A stretch of DNA of 17,184 nucleotides, from assembly GCA_001430745.1 (NCBI GenBank), contig KQ481955.1, forward strand, positions 634,902 through 652,085, written 5' to 3'. Below the pieces are notes generated by a model. That model was not told the origin of the DNA. It was given only the letters and a program-made list of their open reading frames with translations, and searched no databases. Positions 7,728 through 17,184 of the stretch are shown in pieces. The position numbers and the translations under genes were made by a program. Position 1 is the first letter of the stretch. Each line of letters opens with the position of its first letter. This stretch comes from Auxenochlorella pyrenoidosa. Taxonomy: Eukaryota; Chlorophyta; Trebouxiophyceae; Chlorellales; Chlorellaceae.

Positions 7728-9555
7728 ATGCCGTCCATTGCGTACTACCGCAACTACGGCAAGACCTTCAAGAAGCCGCGGCGCCCGTTCGAGAAGGAGC
7801 GGCTGGATGCGGAGCTGAAGATTGTGGGCGAGTTCGGCCTGCGCAACAAGCGCGAGCTGTGGCGCGTGCAGGTGCGGTGCGCCCGGGGCGCATGCGACCG
7901 CCGCGCGAGCGCATGGGCGCCGGGGGAAGCCTGCACTAGTGCCTGGTCAGGGCGCCATGGCCGCATGGAGCGGGCTCGGGCGAGGCTTGCTCAGGGCAGC
8001 CGCTCCTGGTGGCTCGGCAGCCTGGCTTTCTCTGGGCAGGCCACCCAAGGGGGCGCGCCCGCCGCTGGCCTCGCCTGTGCTTGCAGATGGTGCTGTCCAA
8101 GCTGCGTGCCCGTGCCCGTGACCTGCTCACCCTGGACGAGAAGGACCCCAAGTGAGCGGCGCTGCCCGCCCCGCCCGCCTGGCCGCTGCGTTGATTCGTT
8201 GCCAGGCTGCCAATTATGTTTGCCACGTCGTCTTGGGGAACCTGAGCACAGGGGCAGCAGCAGCCGCAGCCGCAGCCTGCACCGCTGCCAGCGTTCCGTT
8301 GGTAAAGCAGCATGCAGCGCGGCTGGCAGCGCAGCTGGGAGGGCTCTGCAGCGCAGCCACGCGCAAGGCCCGGGCAGAGCACGCCTCATGCGCTCTCAAC
8401 TGAGGCAAGAGCCATCAGGCAGCAGTCGGGCAGCCCGCGGTGAGCAGCTTGGCAGCCTGGCAGAGTTGAAGTGCATTCAGTGCCAGCGGAGGTACATGGA
8501 GGGGAGCGATGGGCAGATTATTTTGCTGCTCCAGTTATCACCTGGATCAGCTGGAATGGGGCACGATGCACGCTCGGCAGCACGTGCGGCAGGCGGTGCA
8601 GCAGCCCAGCGCAGCGACCGCGGCTCCGGCTGCAGCAGCCCGCCAGCCAGCCCTCGCTGCAGCGGCATGCCTCATTCAGCTGCTTGGGTTCCCGCAGCAG
8701 CTGATGGGCTGAGCACCACCCGCAGCCTCCGCGTTCCAGCCGCCCCTCCCCTCCTCCGCACCCCCAGCGCGCGCCCGGTACCTGGCCTCACGCCGCCCCG
8801 CCTGCTGCCCCCCCGCCACCCCGCAGGCGCCTGTTTGAGGGCGAGGCGCTGCTGCGCCGCATGTACCGCTACGGCTTCCTGGACGAGTCCCAGAACAAGC
8901 TGGATTACGTGCTGGCGCTGAACCCCCAGGACGTGCTGGAGCGCCGCCTGCAGGTGCGCCGCGGCAAGGGCGAGGCCGCCGCTGGCTCGCTGCACGACGT
9001 GGCAGAGCAGGCAGGGGGTGAAGGCAGCACGTTGCGGGCATCGCTTGTGCTGCTGCTCGCCCGGGGCCGCTGCCCTTGGGCGGGCAGGCCGCGCCACCCT
9101 GTGCCCACTTCTGACGCACCCGCCTCCTCTCCACCCCTGGCCTGCAGACCCTGGTGTTCAAGCTGGGCCTGGCCAAGTCCATCCACCACGCGCGCGTGCT
9201 GATCCGCCAGCGCCACATCCGCGTGGGCAAGCAGATCGTCAACATCCCCTCCTTCATGGTCCGCGTGGACAGCCAGGCAAGCCGGGACCGCCGCCTGCTG
9301 GCCCCCCCCACGCGGCGACGCAGGGCTGCTGCCCCGCGCCACGCACTCAGCCCCTGCCTGTTGGTGGGCAGGCCCCGCCGCGTGTGCTGGCGCTCGGCTC
9401 AGCATGCCTGCCGCTGCACCGTCCGCCCCCTGCCTCTGCAGAAGCACATTGACTTTGCGCTCAACTCGCCCTTCGGCGGCGGCCGCCCCGGCCGCGTGAA
9501 GCGGAAGAGCCTGGCCTCCAAGGGCGGCGCCGACGGCGGCGAGGACGAGGAGTAA
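7728..9555 (+). CDS. RPS9: 40S ribosomal protein S9 (uS4)
   Basis: Five exons, 7728-7871, 8087-8151, 8827-8953, 9148-9276 and 9442-9555, encode 192 residues, the normal length for eukaryotic S9. The protein is an early-assembling rRNA-binding component of the small ribosomal subunit body and lies near the mRNA entry region. The sequence matches the plant form almost throughout: [63 protein letters not shown], the S4 RNA-binding core [20 protein letters not shown] and [14 protein letters not shown], then [20 protein letters not shown] and an acidic end. The start [12 protein letters not shown] fits the family's short N-terminus. The fourth intron begins with GC rather than GT (CAG|GCAAGC at 9277). 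The second intron is unusually long for this window (675 nt). A TGTAA follows the stop by 238 nt. Very secure. Confidence 0.98.
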
Positions 9556-10064
9556 GCGCCGCGCTCCTCCCTCGACGCGCCCCGGCGGGCGCTCGGCAGC
9601 CGGGCAGCATGGGGCCGGTCGGGCGGCATGCTCGCGCCGGCCGGGTGGCGCTGCGTCACGACACCGGGGTGGGCTCGTCCTGCCCACCCCGCTGCCGCGG
9701 AGCGCCAGCGCAGCGGCGGGCACGCGCATGTGCACAGCATGTGCGGTGTCCGCCATGACCTTCTAGCGTGATGGCTGCGTGGGCAGCGCACGTGTAAAAA
9801 ACTCTCCGCAAGAGATGCAAGGTGGTCTCAGCGCGAGCGTGGCGCTGCCCTGCTGCTGCTGTGGGGCGGCAATTTGATCACGTGGAGCCGTCTGGGCGCG
9901 TCGTGCAAGCGTTCCATCAAACGTCTTCTCATATTCAATCTACTCTGTCAAGAAGGGAACGAAGCAGCCGCTCTGCAGGCCGCAGGGCCGAGCTCAACTT
10001 TGGGCCTGTGCTCGTCGGCTGCCCTGCATGCCATACTCTGATCACAGCTGAATCCGATCGCATA
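9556..10064. other. RPS9 3' UTR followed by the FIGNL1 upstream region
   Basis: The first part, up to the TGTAA at 9793-9797 and a little beyond, should be the RPS9 3' UTR. The rest, about 250 bp, must hold the FIGNL1 promoter and leader. This latter part is more AT-rich (for example around 9918-9950). I saw no TATA box or other gene. Confidence 0.55.
9793..9797 (+). terminator. TGTAA polyadenylation signal of RPS9
   Basis: TGTAA, followed directly by further A residues, 238 nt after the RPS9 stop. This is the standard chlorophyte signal; cleavage is usually some 10-20 nt further on. The position between two same-strand genes makes it convincing. Confidence 0.75.
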
Positions 10065-13000
10065 ATGGCAATGCCGGGAAGCGACGCTGGCGCCACCCTG
10101 CGGCAGCTGTGTTTTGCTGCCGACCAGGCCTTTGCCTCTGCGACTGGAGCCGGGCCCGACGGCTCCTTGCACACAGCTCAGAACGCTCTGTTGCAGCTGC
10201 ACAGCCTGCTGAGTGTGACGGCGGCGGGCGGCCCTGCCTCCCGCCACCAGGCAGACGCCCTCCTACAGCAGTGCACAAGCCGGCTGCACAAGCTCACAGT
10301 GCAGCGAAGCGATGGCAGGTGGGTTGCTGAAAATGTGAAGCATGAATCTTGCGGGTCTCCTCTGATTTAGGTTTGCGAAGTGTCTGGTGGGTGCTGCTCC
10401 GCTGCCACACCTCATGCGTCGCTGAGCTGCAGCCTCGTGAGCAGCCTTCCTGCCCTTTCTGCTACTCACCGCAGGCAGGCATGTGTTTCCCAGATCCTCA
10501 AGCAGGCAGGCTGCCCTGAAGGCTTCCGTTTCAGCAACCCACAGGACTTTGACCTCTCTGCCAAGCTGCGGCAGAGCGAGCCTCACAAGTCGCTGCTTGT
10601 GGGTGCCCTGCCCAGCCGGCGGGTGCAGCTGTTGCGGCCAGGGCCTCCGCCCCCAGCGCCGCAGCCGCCGCCTGGGGTGCTGGCGGAGCAGCCAGTCAAT
10701 CAGGCAGCTGGGCAGCCGCAGCCGCGGCGCTCTGGCTTCCAAGTGCCAGTCAAGCAGGGCCGTGGGGGACCCTGCAGCGGCGCTGGCACCGCAGGCTACG
10801 CAGGGTATGACCCCTACCATCGCCAGCAGCAGCAGCAGCATCATGAAAGGCCGCCGCAGCACGGCCTGCAACATGGGCAGGGACCCGGTGCAGGTCAGCC
10901 GCTGTGCCCACCGCCTCACCCTTTGCAGCCACCAGCGGGACGGAATGGCGGCGCGCCGCAGCACCCCCCTCCTGCTGCAGACAGCCGCTGGGCTTCAAAC
11001 AAGCTGGCCCGGCGGGCGCAGGATGCGCACGTGCACCAGAGCCGGCAGGGCGGCGGGGGCTGGGGTCGCAGGGGGCACAGCGGCGACGAGGAGGTCAACC
11101 TGGCCAGCAGCAGCGACGACGGCGGCAGCGAGGCCGGCGAGGGCGGCCGCGGCAGCGGCATCCCAGGCTTCCAGACAGCCAAGACAAAGCTGATTGCCGA
11201 CATGCGCAAGAATGGGCAGCAGTACCAGGGGGGCGCGGGCCCCGGTGGCGGCGGCGGCGGCCCGCCCCTGAGGCAAGGCCTGGGGCGGCCGGGCGGCGGC
11301 GGCCTGCGCCCGGCAGGGCTGCGCAAGACAGGTGGGACTGCTGAACTAGGCTGGAACTTCAGGATGTCGATCTTGGCGCCGTGCACCCCATCCCCACAGG
11401 CTGCAGGCAGGCCTCCACTTACTTGCGAGCGCTTCCCTGGCCTCCTCGCTGTCCTTGCAAAACCTGCTGCGCTCACTGATTGCACTTCCCATGTAGGGCC
11501 TCCAGGTGGGGGCGGGGCTGGGGGCCTGGGGGCCAGCGGCAAGTTCATCCCGCCGTACCTGCGCAAGGCGATCGAGGCACAGAATGGGGGCGGCGGCGGC
11601 GGCGGCGGCGAGGGCGAGCCAGAGGGCCCGCTGTCGCTGCGCACCCTGGAGATCCTGCGTCTGGGTGAGAGCTGGCGCTTTCTTGCTGCTTGTGCAGTTG
11701 CGAGAAGCTGCTGTCTGTGAGAAACTATTTGCACAGCCATGGAACACACCGCGCATCTCAGGCTCATGGCATGTTTACAAATGGCCGCAGCTCTCCCTGC
11801 CTGCACTCGTCGCTGCTTCCTCATCACCTCCCAGTCGGCCCCAAAAGTGCAGATCCGGGCGAGCCGCTGCCGGAGGCCCTTGCCAAGCTGGACCCGCTGC
11901 TCATTGAGAACGTGTGCAGCGAGGTCATGGACAGCGGCGGCCAGCTGGGTGCGCCTCCCGTGCTCGTTCTCAGGGCCTGTGATCTGCGCATGCAGCATAC
12001 ACCTACCCAATGGACTGCTCCTGGGTGCTCTCGTTCCCCCTCGTCGCTGTCCTGTGCGTCAGAGGATGGCAGCCTGGCAGGGCGCATCCTGTTCCTGCCT
12101 TGCCATCTTCTCACCGTCACCCTCTGCTGGCCCTGCAGACTGGGACGACATTGCGGGCCAGCAGACAGCCAAGGACCTGATCCAGGAGGTGGTGGTGTGG
12201 CCCATCAAGAACCCGCAGCTCTTCACAGTGAGGGCAGGCCGCACATGAGACCGAGGCGGCCTGTATCATGTTGGGCGCAGGACTGTTGCACAGCCATACA
12301 GGATGCAGCCAGCGATTGCGGGGGCATACCTGCCGGCGCCGCAATGCTAGCAATGCCGCAGAGGCAAGCCCCCCGCCGCCCTCCTTGGTGCCCATGTGCC
12401 CCTGTCCCAGGGTGCACGCGCCCCGCCCAAGGGCATCCTGCTCTTTGGGCCCCCCGGCACCGGCAAGACGATGCTGGGCAAGGCCATCGCCACCAACATC
12501 TCCGCCGTCTTCTTCTCCATCTCCGCCTCCTCCCTCGTCTCCAAGTGGATGGGCGAGGGCGAGAAGCTGGCAAGTGCCTGCTGGGGGGGCCTGCCAGCAC
12601 ATCCTGTTTTGGCGGTCGGCTTGCAAGGCGCTGCGCGAGGGCAGAGGGTGCAGGGGCGTGGGACGGCAGGTGCACGCGCCCTGCCCTGTGTGCTTCAAGC
12701 GTACCCCTGGCAGCGTGCCTGCATGCTGCCAGTAGCCACTTGGCTGCGTGCAATCACGGCGCATACACTGCGGTGTCTTCACTGCTCCACTGCGCCGCCC
12801 TCCCCTCCCGTGCTCCTGTGGCCAGGTGCGTGCGCTGTTTGCGGTGGCCGCCCATGTCGCCCCCTCTGTCATCTTCATTGACGAGGTAGACTCGCTGCTG
12901 TCGGCTCGGAAGTCGGATGGTGAGCGGCGGCAGTGGCCGCCTGCAGATGCGGATGTGCTGGCCGGCGCAGGCAGTGCACATGCTGCCCATCTGCAGCCGT

Positions 13001-14471
13001 GCCCTGCAGGTGGCTGCTGAGCACCACCTGCCCGGTGGTTTGACAGGAGAACCTGCTTCCTGGCTGATCTGTCGGACCATGTGGGATGCCGCCTGGTCTG
13101 CTCTAAACTCCCTCTCCCCCAACCACCCACCCCAACCCAATCCCCACCCCAAGGCGAGCACGAGTCCATGCGGCGCCTCAAGACGGAGATCCTCATCCAG
13201 ATGGAGGGCATCGACCCCTCCCGGGCCGACCGCCGCGTGCTGCTCATTGGCGCCACCAACCGCCCCGAGGTCAGGATCTGGGGCTGGGATGGCCGAACGG
13301 GGCCGCACGCTGTGCGGAGCCGGGCCTGCTGCAGCACTGCAGAAGGACAGGCTTGGCTGACACTGTGCTCTTCTCGGCTGGTTTCTGGGCCCTCCGTCCC
13401 GGCCCCTGGCATAGAGCATGATAAAGTCGCGTCTGCCCTGATCCGGCCGTGCATCTCCAAACACGAGCCTCTGCCCCCAAGCTGCACCCCGCAACCCCAC
13501 CCCACCCCCTCCCGCCCCCCCGCCACAGGAGCTGGACGAGGCGGCGCGGCGGCGCATGCCCAAGCAGCTGTACATCCCGCTGCCCTGCGCAGGTCGGCAC
13601 CGGCATGCCGGGGCGTGCTGCCCACAGCGCAGCCAGGCAATGTGGTGGACTCGCCTCGCTTGCTCAGCCTGCATGCCTAACAGCCGGCGTCGCGCCCTGT
13701 TTCATGCCCCTGCTTGCCCGAAGCTGCGCACCCGTTCACGTCCGCCTGCTGCCGCGCTGCCTGCCTGCACAGATGCGCGGCGGGATCTCATCCTGCGCCA
13801 GCTGGGGCCGGGCGGCCCCATCAGGGCGCAGCTGAGCGAGGAGGAGCTGAGCAAGGTGGTGGCCCGCACAGAGGGCTACTCTGGGTGAGCGCCACCGAGC
13901 GCTGCCCTTGCTGGCCCCATTCAGCGGGTGCTGCTGCCACCGAGCGCTCCCCCTTGCGGTACTATTCCAGCCCTGGCAGGCATGGGGAGTGCAGGGGGGC
14001 CCACGCCATCTGCCGCTCGCCCACCGCCTACATCGGCCCCCCTCCCTGACCGCCTGTTCCACCACGCACCCTTGTGGGCAGGTCGGACATGAAGATGCTC
14101 ATCCAGGAGGCCTGCCAGGGACCCGTGCGCGACGCCTTCAAGGCCAACGGCGCCGCGCTGGCGGGCCTGACCGCCGACGCGCTGCGCCCGGTCGTGCTGC
14201 GAGACTTCCAGGTGCGGCGTGGGGCAGGGGCTGGGCGCGCGTGTGCCCTGTCTTGCTTCTGTCTTGCTATGCAGAGTGCGCAGCCGCACCAGGCATAACC
14301 CCCATAGCCCACCCACCTCCTTCTTGTTGTCGTCGCCAGATGGCGGCGCGCGCACAAAAGGCGTCTGTGGAGCCAGCAGAGATTGAGCGGTACGAGCGGT
14401 ACAACGAGAAGCACGGCGCAAAGCTGGCGGGTGCTGGCGGGCCGGAGGAGGAGGAGGACGACGAGTGGTAG
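10065..14471 (+). CDS. FIGNL1: Fidgetin-like 1 AAA ATPase
   Basis: Twelve exons: 10065-10318, 10475-11331, 11497-11664, 11835-11948, 12139-12227, 12411-12569, 12826-12919, 13154-13269, 13529-13592, 13773-13884, 14082-14211 and 14340-14471; 762 residues. FIGNL1 belongs to the katanin/spastin/VPS4 AAA clade and takes apart RAD51 and DMC1 filaments, limiting crossovers. The long N-terminal half is low-complexity (Pro, Gln, Gly) but keeps GFQTAKTKL (about residues 316-324), which matches the FxxA RAD51-binding motif FKTA of animal FIGNL1, and [10 protein letters not shown]. The AAA domain has DWDDIAGQ, Walker A GPPGTGKT (507-514), pore loop SKWMGEGEK, Walker [12 protein letters not shown], sensor GATNRPE, and ARRR (arginine fingers), then the VPS4-type C-terminal helix [10 protein letters not shown]. 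The intron at 12570 uses a GC donor. The join after exon 1 is ambiguous because a 16-nt microexon (10371-10386) could be included. Start MAMPGSDA is the first in-frame ATG. Confidence 0.95.
11586..11612 (+). repeat. GGC microsatellite encoding a glycine run in FIGNL1
   Basis: Seven GGC units (11589-11609) after a GGG codon encode eight consecutive glycines, followed by Glu, in exon 3 of FIGNL1, between the [10 protein letters not shown] motif and the AAA domain. This is a linker region, so length variation should be tolerated. Confidence 0.9.
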
Positions 14472-15098
14472 CTGACCGCGGAGGGCGCAGCCTGAGGAGT
14501 AGCACTAGTGCAAGAGCATGCGTGGCCACTGCAGCTATGCCTTTGCCCTGCCTACGCATAAGCTGCCCGTCTTGTGCACTGCCCTTGCAACTGGCGTTGG
14601 CATGCAGCATCACGGTGTGGTGCTTAGTTAGTACAACATGTTATGGGGATCTCAACAAACAAAACCCTCCGGGGCTTCAGTCAAAAGGATACATATCAGG
14701 TTGGCGCGAGCCAGCGCTGTGTGGCTATGGCGGGCAAAGCATGGCTAGCGACGCGGTCAGTGAAGCATTGCGGGTGTGATTGGAGCAGCGCGAGGGGTGG
14801 TACAGGGTGCTGCCGGCGAGGGGCGAAAATCGAGAGGCGGCGGCAGCGCCAGGAGGGGTACAGGCCAGGGGGTGCACGGGGAACATCAAGTGCATGACGC
14901 AAAGGGAGTAAACAAAGGAAACAGGTTGGGCAGGGAACGCAGGCTGCCACGAGGTTGTCTTCTCACCCGCGCCGACCTGCCCAGTCCACTAGCAAGAGTT
15001 GCAGCAGCAGGAAGTGCGCCCGCTTGCTGCAGCGGTGTGCCTCTTGGCGGTGACATCAGAGCTGCGCCCCAAGCTGTTGACCATCTGGGCAAGAGCTG
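14472..15098. other. Region after FIGNL1 without a supported gene
   Basis: It presumably holds the FIGNL1 3' UTR and the 3' UTR of the tentative minus-strand gene. I found no TGTAA on the plus strand. On the minus strand, just past the tentative TAG, another frame reads CRIAALAQMVNSLG, which looks protein-like and raises the chance that the gene extends to about 15050. Otherwise nothing was recognised. Confidence 0.4.
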
Positions 15099-15568
15099 CT
15101 ATGCGGCAGAGGGCGCCAGCGACTGTGGCCGCTCCTCGTCGGCAGCACCTTCAAGCGCATCGAGCGTCGGCAGGATGTCGGCCTGCAGCAGAGCCAGGTC
15201 TGACGGGGTTCTTCAGAAGCCTGTGCCTGGCATCCAGAAACATGAAGGTGATAGTATGCAACCTGCTTGCGGGCAGAGCATTGCTCCAAAAAATTGGGCA
15301 ACCAACTTGGGTGCACGTGCGCGGCTCGGTGGGGGGGGCTTGCCGCTGCCCACTGCCCCGACAGGTGAAAACCCTCGCTCACAGGTGTGGCCGTGAGGTT
15401 CAGAGGAGCAGCGCTGAGCGAGGCCGCACGCTTGGGAGGGCTCTCAGGCCGCTTAAAGGCCGGCGGCGGCTTGGGGCTGGCGCGGGCGGGATGAAGGTTT
15501 TCCTCGCGCTGCTTGGCCTCGTCTCCTCGGATCATCACAACACGCGCCTTGACGGGCAGGGCCTGCAT
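15099..15568 (-). CDS. Tentative unrecognised protein gene, incomplete model
   Basis: Two minus-strand blocks look coding and join in phase 0: 15568-15383 (donor GTGAGC) and 15182-15099 (acceptor CTGCAG, stop TAG), giving 89 residues with a 200-nt intron, a normal size here. The first block begins MQALPVKARVVMIRGDEAKQ and continues with a Pro/Lys/Ser-rich stretch; the second is acidic, ADILPTLDALEGAADEERPQ. Codons are GC-ending as expected. The frame stays open upstream of ATG 15568 (TDNFRKQRAGARD) to a TAG near 15644, so this ATG may be internal and the true 5' exons missing. A different frame at about 15700-15560 (LSRLVTVHRFKAP) also looks protein-like, as does a third frame after the stop. 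No family was recognised. Assembly errors, extra introns or a decayed gene are all possible. Confidence 0.35.
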
Positions 15569-16280
15569 GTCGCGGGCCCCTGCTCGCTGCTTTCGGAAAT
15601 TGTCGGTGGGGAGTTGGGTGGGGCCTGGCTCGGCGACCGATTGCTAGGAGGTGATCCGCGCGTTTGGGGAGCCTTGAAACGATGCACGGTGACGAGCCGA
15701 GAGAGCTGGGCCTGCTGCGCAGCCTGCTGAGGAGGGCTCTTCCAGGAAGGCTGGCATTCCGCTTTCGTTGGTCCAACGTTGCACCCAACTCCGGCAGCAG
15801 GGTCGGGGAGCGACGAAGACAGCACAGTTCCTCGGATCGCTCTTGCTGGTAGCACCCAGGCGAGTTGGGGCGATCTGGGCAGCTTTTTCTAGCTTCAACG
15901 AACACGCAGATCGGCCCCGAACCTCAAAGTGCAGTCCTTCGCGCCAGCGCGCAACGCGCCCTGCTCTCCTGCAGTTGCCTGTGCCTTTGCTGCAGTTCTT
16001 TGCTTGCCTGATCTGTGTCACGACCCATCCAGGCAACGCGAGGCGCCTCAACCCCGCTGCTGCTCCGCCGCCGCCGCTGTTGCCGCTGCCTGCCCACCCG
16101 GCACGTCGCTGTTTTGCATGCCAGTTGCCGGTTTTCTCTCCTTGTTGACTAATCGTTGCTGTCCTGAAACTTCACAGCGTTTAATTCTGCCTGAATTCAT
16201 GGCCTGCAGGCGCTCCCCAAGCAGCTGCAGCCGCAAGTCGCAGCTGGCAGCGTTGTGTTCCGTGCAGCACGCCTGGCACC
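15569..16280. promoter_or_regulatory. Upstream region of VPS2 and possible 5' part of the minus-strand gene
   Basis: The stretch from about 15860 to 16280 is the likely VPS2 promoter and leader; it contains an AT-richer patch around 16138-16200. The part nearer 15570-15860 has competing protein-like frames on the minus strand that I could not join into a gene. No TATA box, tRNA or repeat was seen. Confidence 0.4.
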
Positions 16281-17184
16281 ATGGAGTGGCTGTTTGGCAA
16301 GAAGAAGACGCCAGCAGGTGTGTGCCGGCTGTGGAGAGCTATGGCGCATGCACCCGCGCTCCTGGCTGCAGGCGCCATTAGCAGCCCGGCCTGCCCCCCC
16401 TCTGCGGGCCTCACTCGGCCCTCCTCGCACAAAGCTCCAGCGCATGCATGCACCCGCCGTGCCACGCCGCTCGGCCTGCATGCGCCACCCGGCCTTGGGG
16501 CACGCCCACCCACCCAGCCCCCGCTCCGCTGCCGCCTGCAGAGCTGCTGCGCGAGAACAAGCGCATGCTGGACCGCGCGATCCGCGAGCTGGACCGCGAG
16601 CGCATGGGGCTGCAGCAGCAGGAGAAGAAGCTGATCCTGGAGATCAAGAAGATGGCCAAGGAGGGCCAGATGGTGGGCGGGGCTGGCTGGCCGGCTGGCT
16701 GACAAGTTGGCACTGCTGTCAGATGCGGCACGGCACCCATGCTGGGGGCTGGACACCTGCAGCTAGCGTGGCTGGCCAGAGCTCAATTGCATGCCAACTT
16801 CCAGCTGCTGCCGCTGCGCCTTGCGGCGCGCCATCACAGGACTAGCCAAGGGCCTGTAGCTGCACTAATGTGGCCCCACCAGATCTGCATGGTTGTCACT
16901 GCTGCTGCCGCTGCCGCTGCCGCCGGGCTGCCCCGCAGGACGCGGTCAAGGTGATGGCCAAGAGCCTGGTGCGCAACCGCCACGCCGTGAACAAGCTGTT
17001 CCAGCTTAAGAGCCAGCTGCAGGCGGTGTCGCTGCGGATAGCGGTGAGGGCGGGGGGCCCAGCGGGCAGGCAGGGCCGGGGATAGGAACGAAAAGGGGGG
17101 CGGCGAGTTGCCTGTGTCGCGGCGCATGGCCTGCACTTTGTGCGGGCAGCAGCCCCCAACCGTGCGGCCCTGCCCACCCCTCCC
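16281..17184 (+). CDS. VPS2: ESCRT-III subunit VPS2/CHMP2, 5' part (3' end outside window)
   Basis: Three exons are visible, 16281-16317, 16542-16672 and 16939-17043, giving the first 91 residues; a donor GTGAGG at 17044 opens an intron that runs off the window. VPS2 (CHMP2A in animals) is a core ESCRT-III protein that, with VPS24, forms membrane-cutting filaments in endosome sorting and cell division and is removed by VPS4. The start MEWLFGKKKTPAELLRENKR is the family signature: a short amphipathic membrane-binding helix, then the basic first helix. ERMGLQQQEKKLILEIKKMA and KVMAKSLVRNRHAVNKLFQL, with KSQLQAVSLRIA, complete the helical hairpin. The C-terminal MIT-interacting motif lies beyond the edge. 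About 210-230 residues would be expected in full. Very secure identification. Confidence 0.96.
16897..16925 (+). repeat. Short CTG/CCG triplet tract in a VPS2 intron
   Basis: An imperfect run of CTG and CCG triplets lies just before the acceptor of VPS2 exon 3 and provides its pyrimidine-rich stretch. It is short and mixed, unlike the pure CTG tract in the exonuclease gene. Confidence 0.6.

Noticed and set aside
8152..8826. snoRNA gene in the long RPS9 intron
   Set aside because: Ribosomal protein introns often host snoRNAs, but I found no good C box (RTGATGA) with a matching D box, nor a clear H/ACA layout.
7515..8921. A 468-codon open frame covering RPS9 exons and introns
   Set aside because: RPS9 is spliced here: canonical junctions restore the ribosomal protein exactly, and the intron parts show no protein-like pattern.
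12117..13640. A 507-codon minus-strand open frame
   Set aside because: It is the antisense shadow of FIGNL1 AAA-domain exons and introns, with no recognisable domain.
1..17184. CRISPR arrays, transposons, tRNAs or bacterial operons
   Set aside because: No spaced direct repeats, transposase motifs, terminal inverted repeats or tRNA B-box sequence was seen on either strand; genes are spliced and eukaryotic.

Overview
The window looks like nuclear DNA from a green alga, most likely a GC-rich trebouxiophyte of the Chlorella type. The genus is inference. The evidence is very high GC, genes broken by many short spliceosomal introns (mostly about 130-260 nt), CAG/CTG/GGC microsatellites inside exons, a chlorophyte-style TGTAA poly(A) signal after RPS9, a plant-like 40S ribosomal protein uS4, and a DUF3054 membrane protein with a plastid-type leader. 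I see no transposon, tRNA, rRNA, CRISPR array or bacterial operon.

Layout from left to right. (1) The 3' part of an unrecognised small membrane protein gene (+, 1-1291). (2) Convergent to it, a DEDDh RNA exonuclease of the REXO/ISG20 type (-, 3423-1682), whose last exon carries 20 perfect CTG/CAG units read as poly-serine. (3) Just upstream on the same strand, VMA21, the V-ATPase assembly factor (-, 3893-3489). (4) Divergent from VMA21, a two-exon DUF1499 gene (+, 4452-5152), whose only intron ends in an 84-bp tandem duplication that includes the 3' splice site. (5) Convergent, a three-exon DUF3054 gene (-, 6857-5730). (6) Divergent from that, RPS9/uS4 in five exons (+, 7728-9555). (7) FIGNL1, a meiotic-clade AAA ATPase in twelve exons (+, 10065-14471). 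(8) A tentative, unrecognised gene on the minus strand (about 15568-15099). (9) The first three exons of the ESCRT-III subunit VPS2/CHMP2 (+, from 16281, running off the right edge).

Most genes are ordinary eukaryotic housekeeping genes and do not form a pathway. Neighbours alternate between convergent and divergent pairs, except for the two same-strand pairs VMA21/exonuclease and RPS9/FIGNL1. All exon models were assembled by hand from splice motifs, reading phase and family conservation; phases close exactly in every model reported. I did not find a new multi-gene system. The more interesting points are transcript-level: the duplicated in-frame acceptor in the DUF1499 gene, a very tight VMA21-exonuclease pair that could be dicistronic, two GC-AG introns in conserved genes, the expanded CAG/CTG tract, and the unresolved minus-strand gene near 15.1-15.6 kb.
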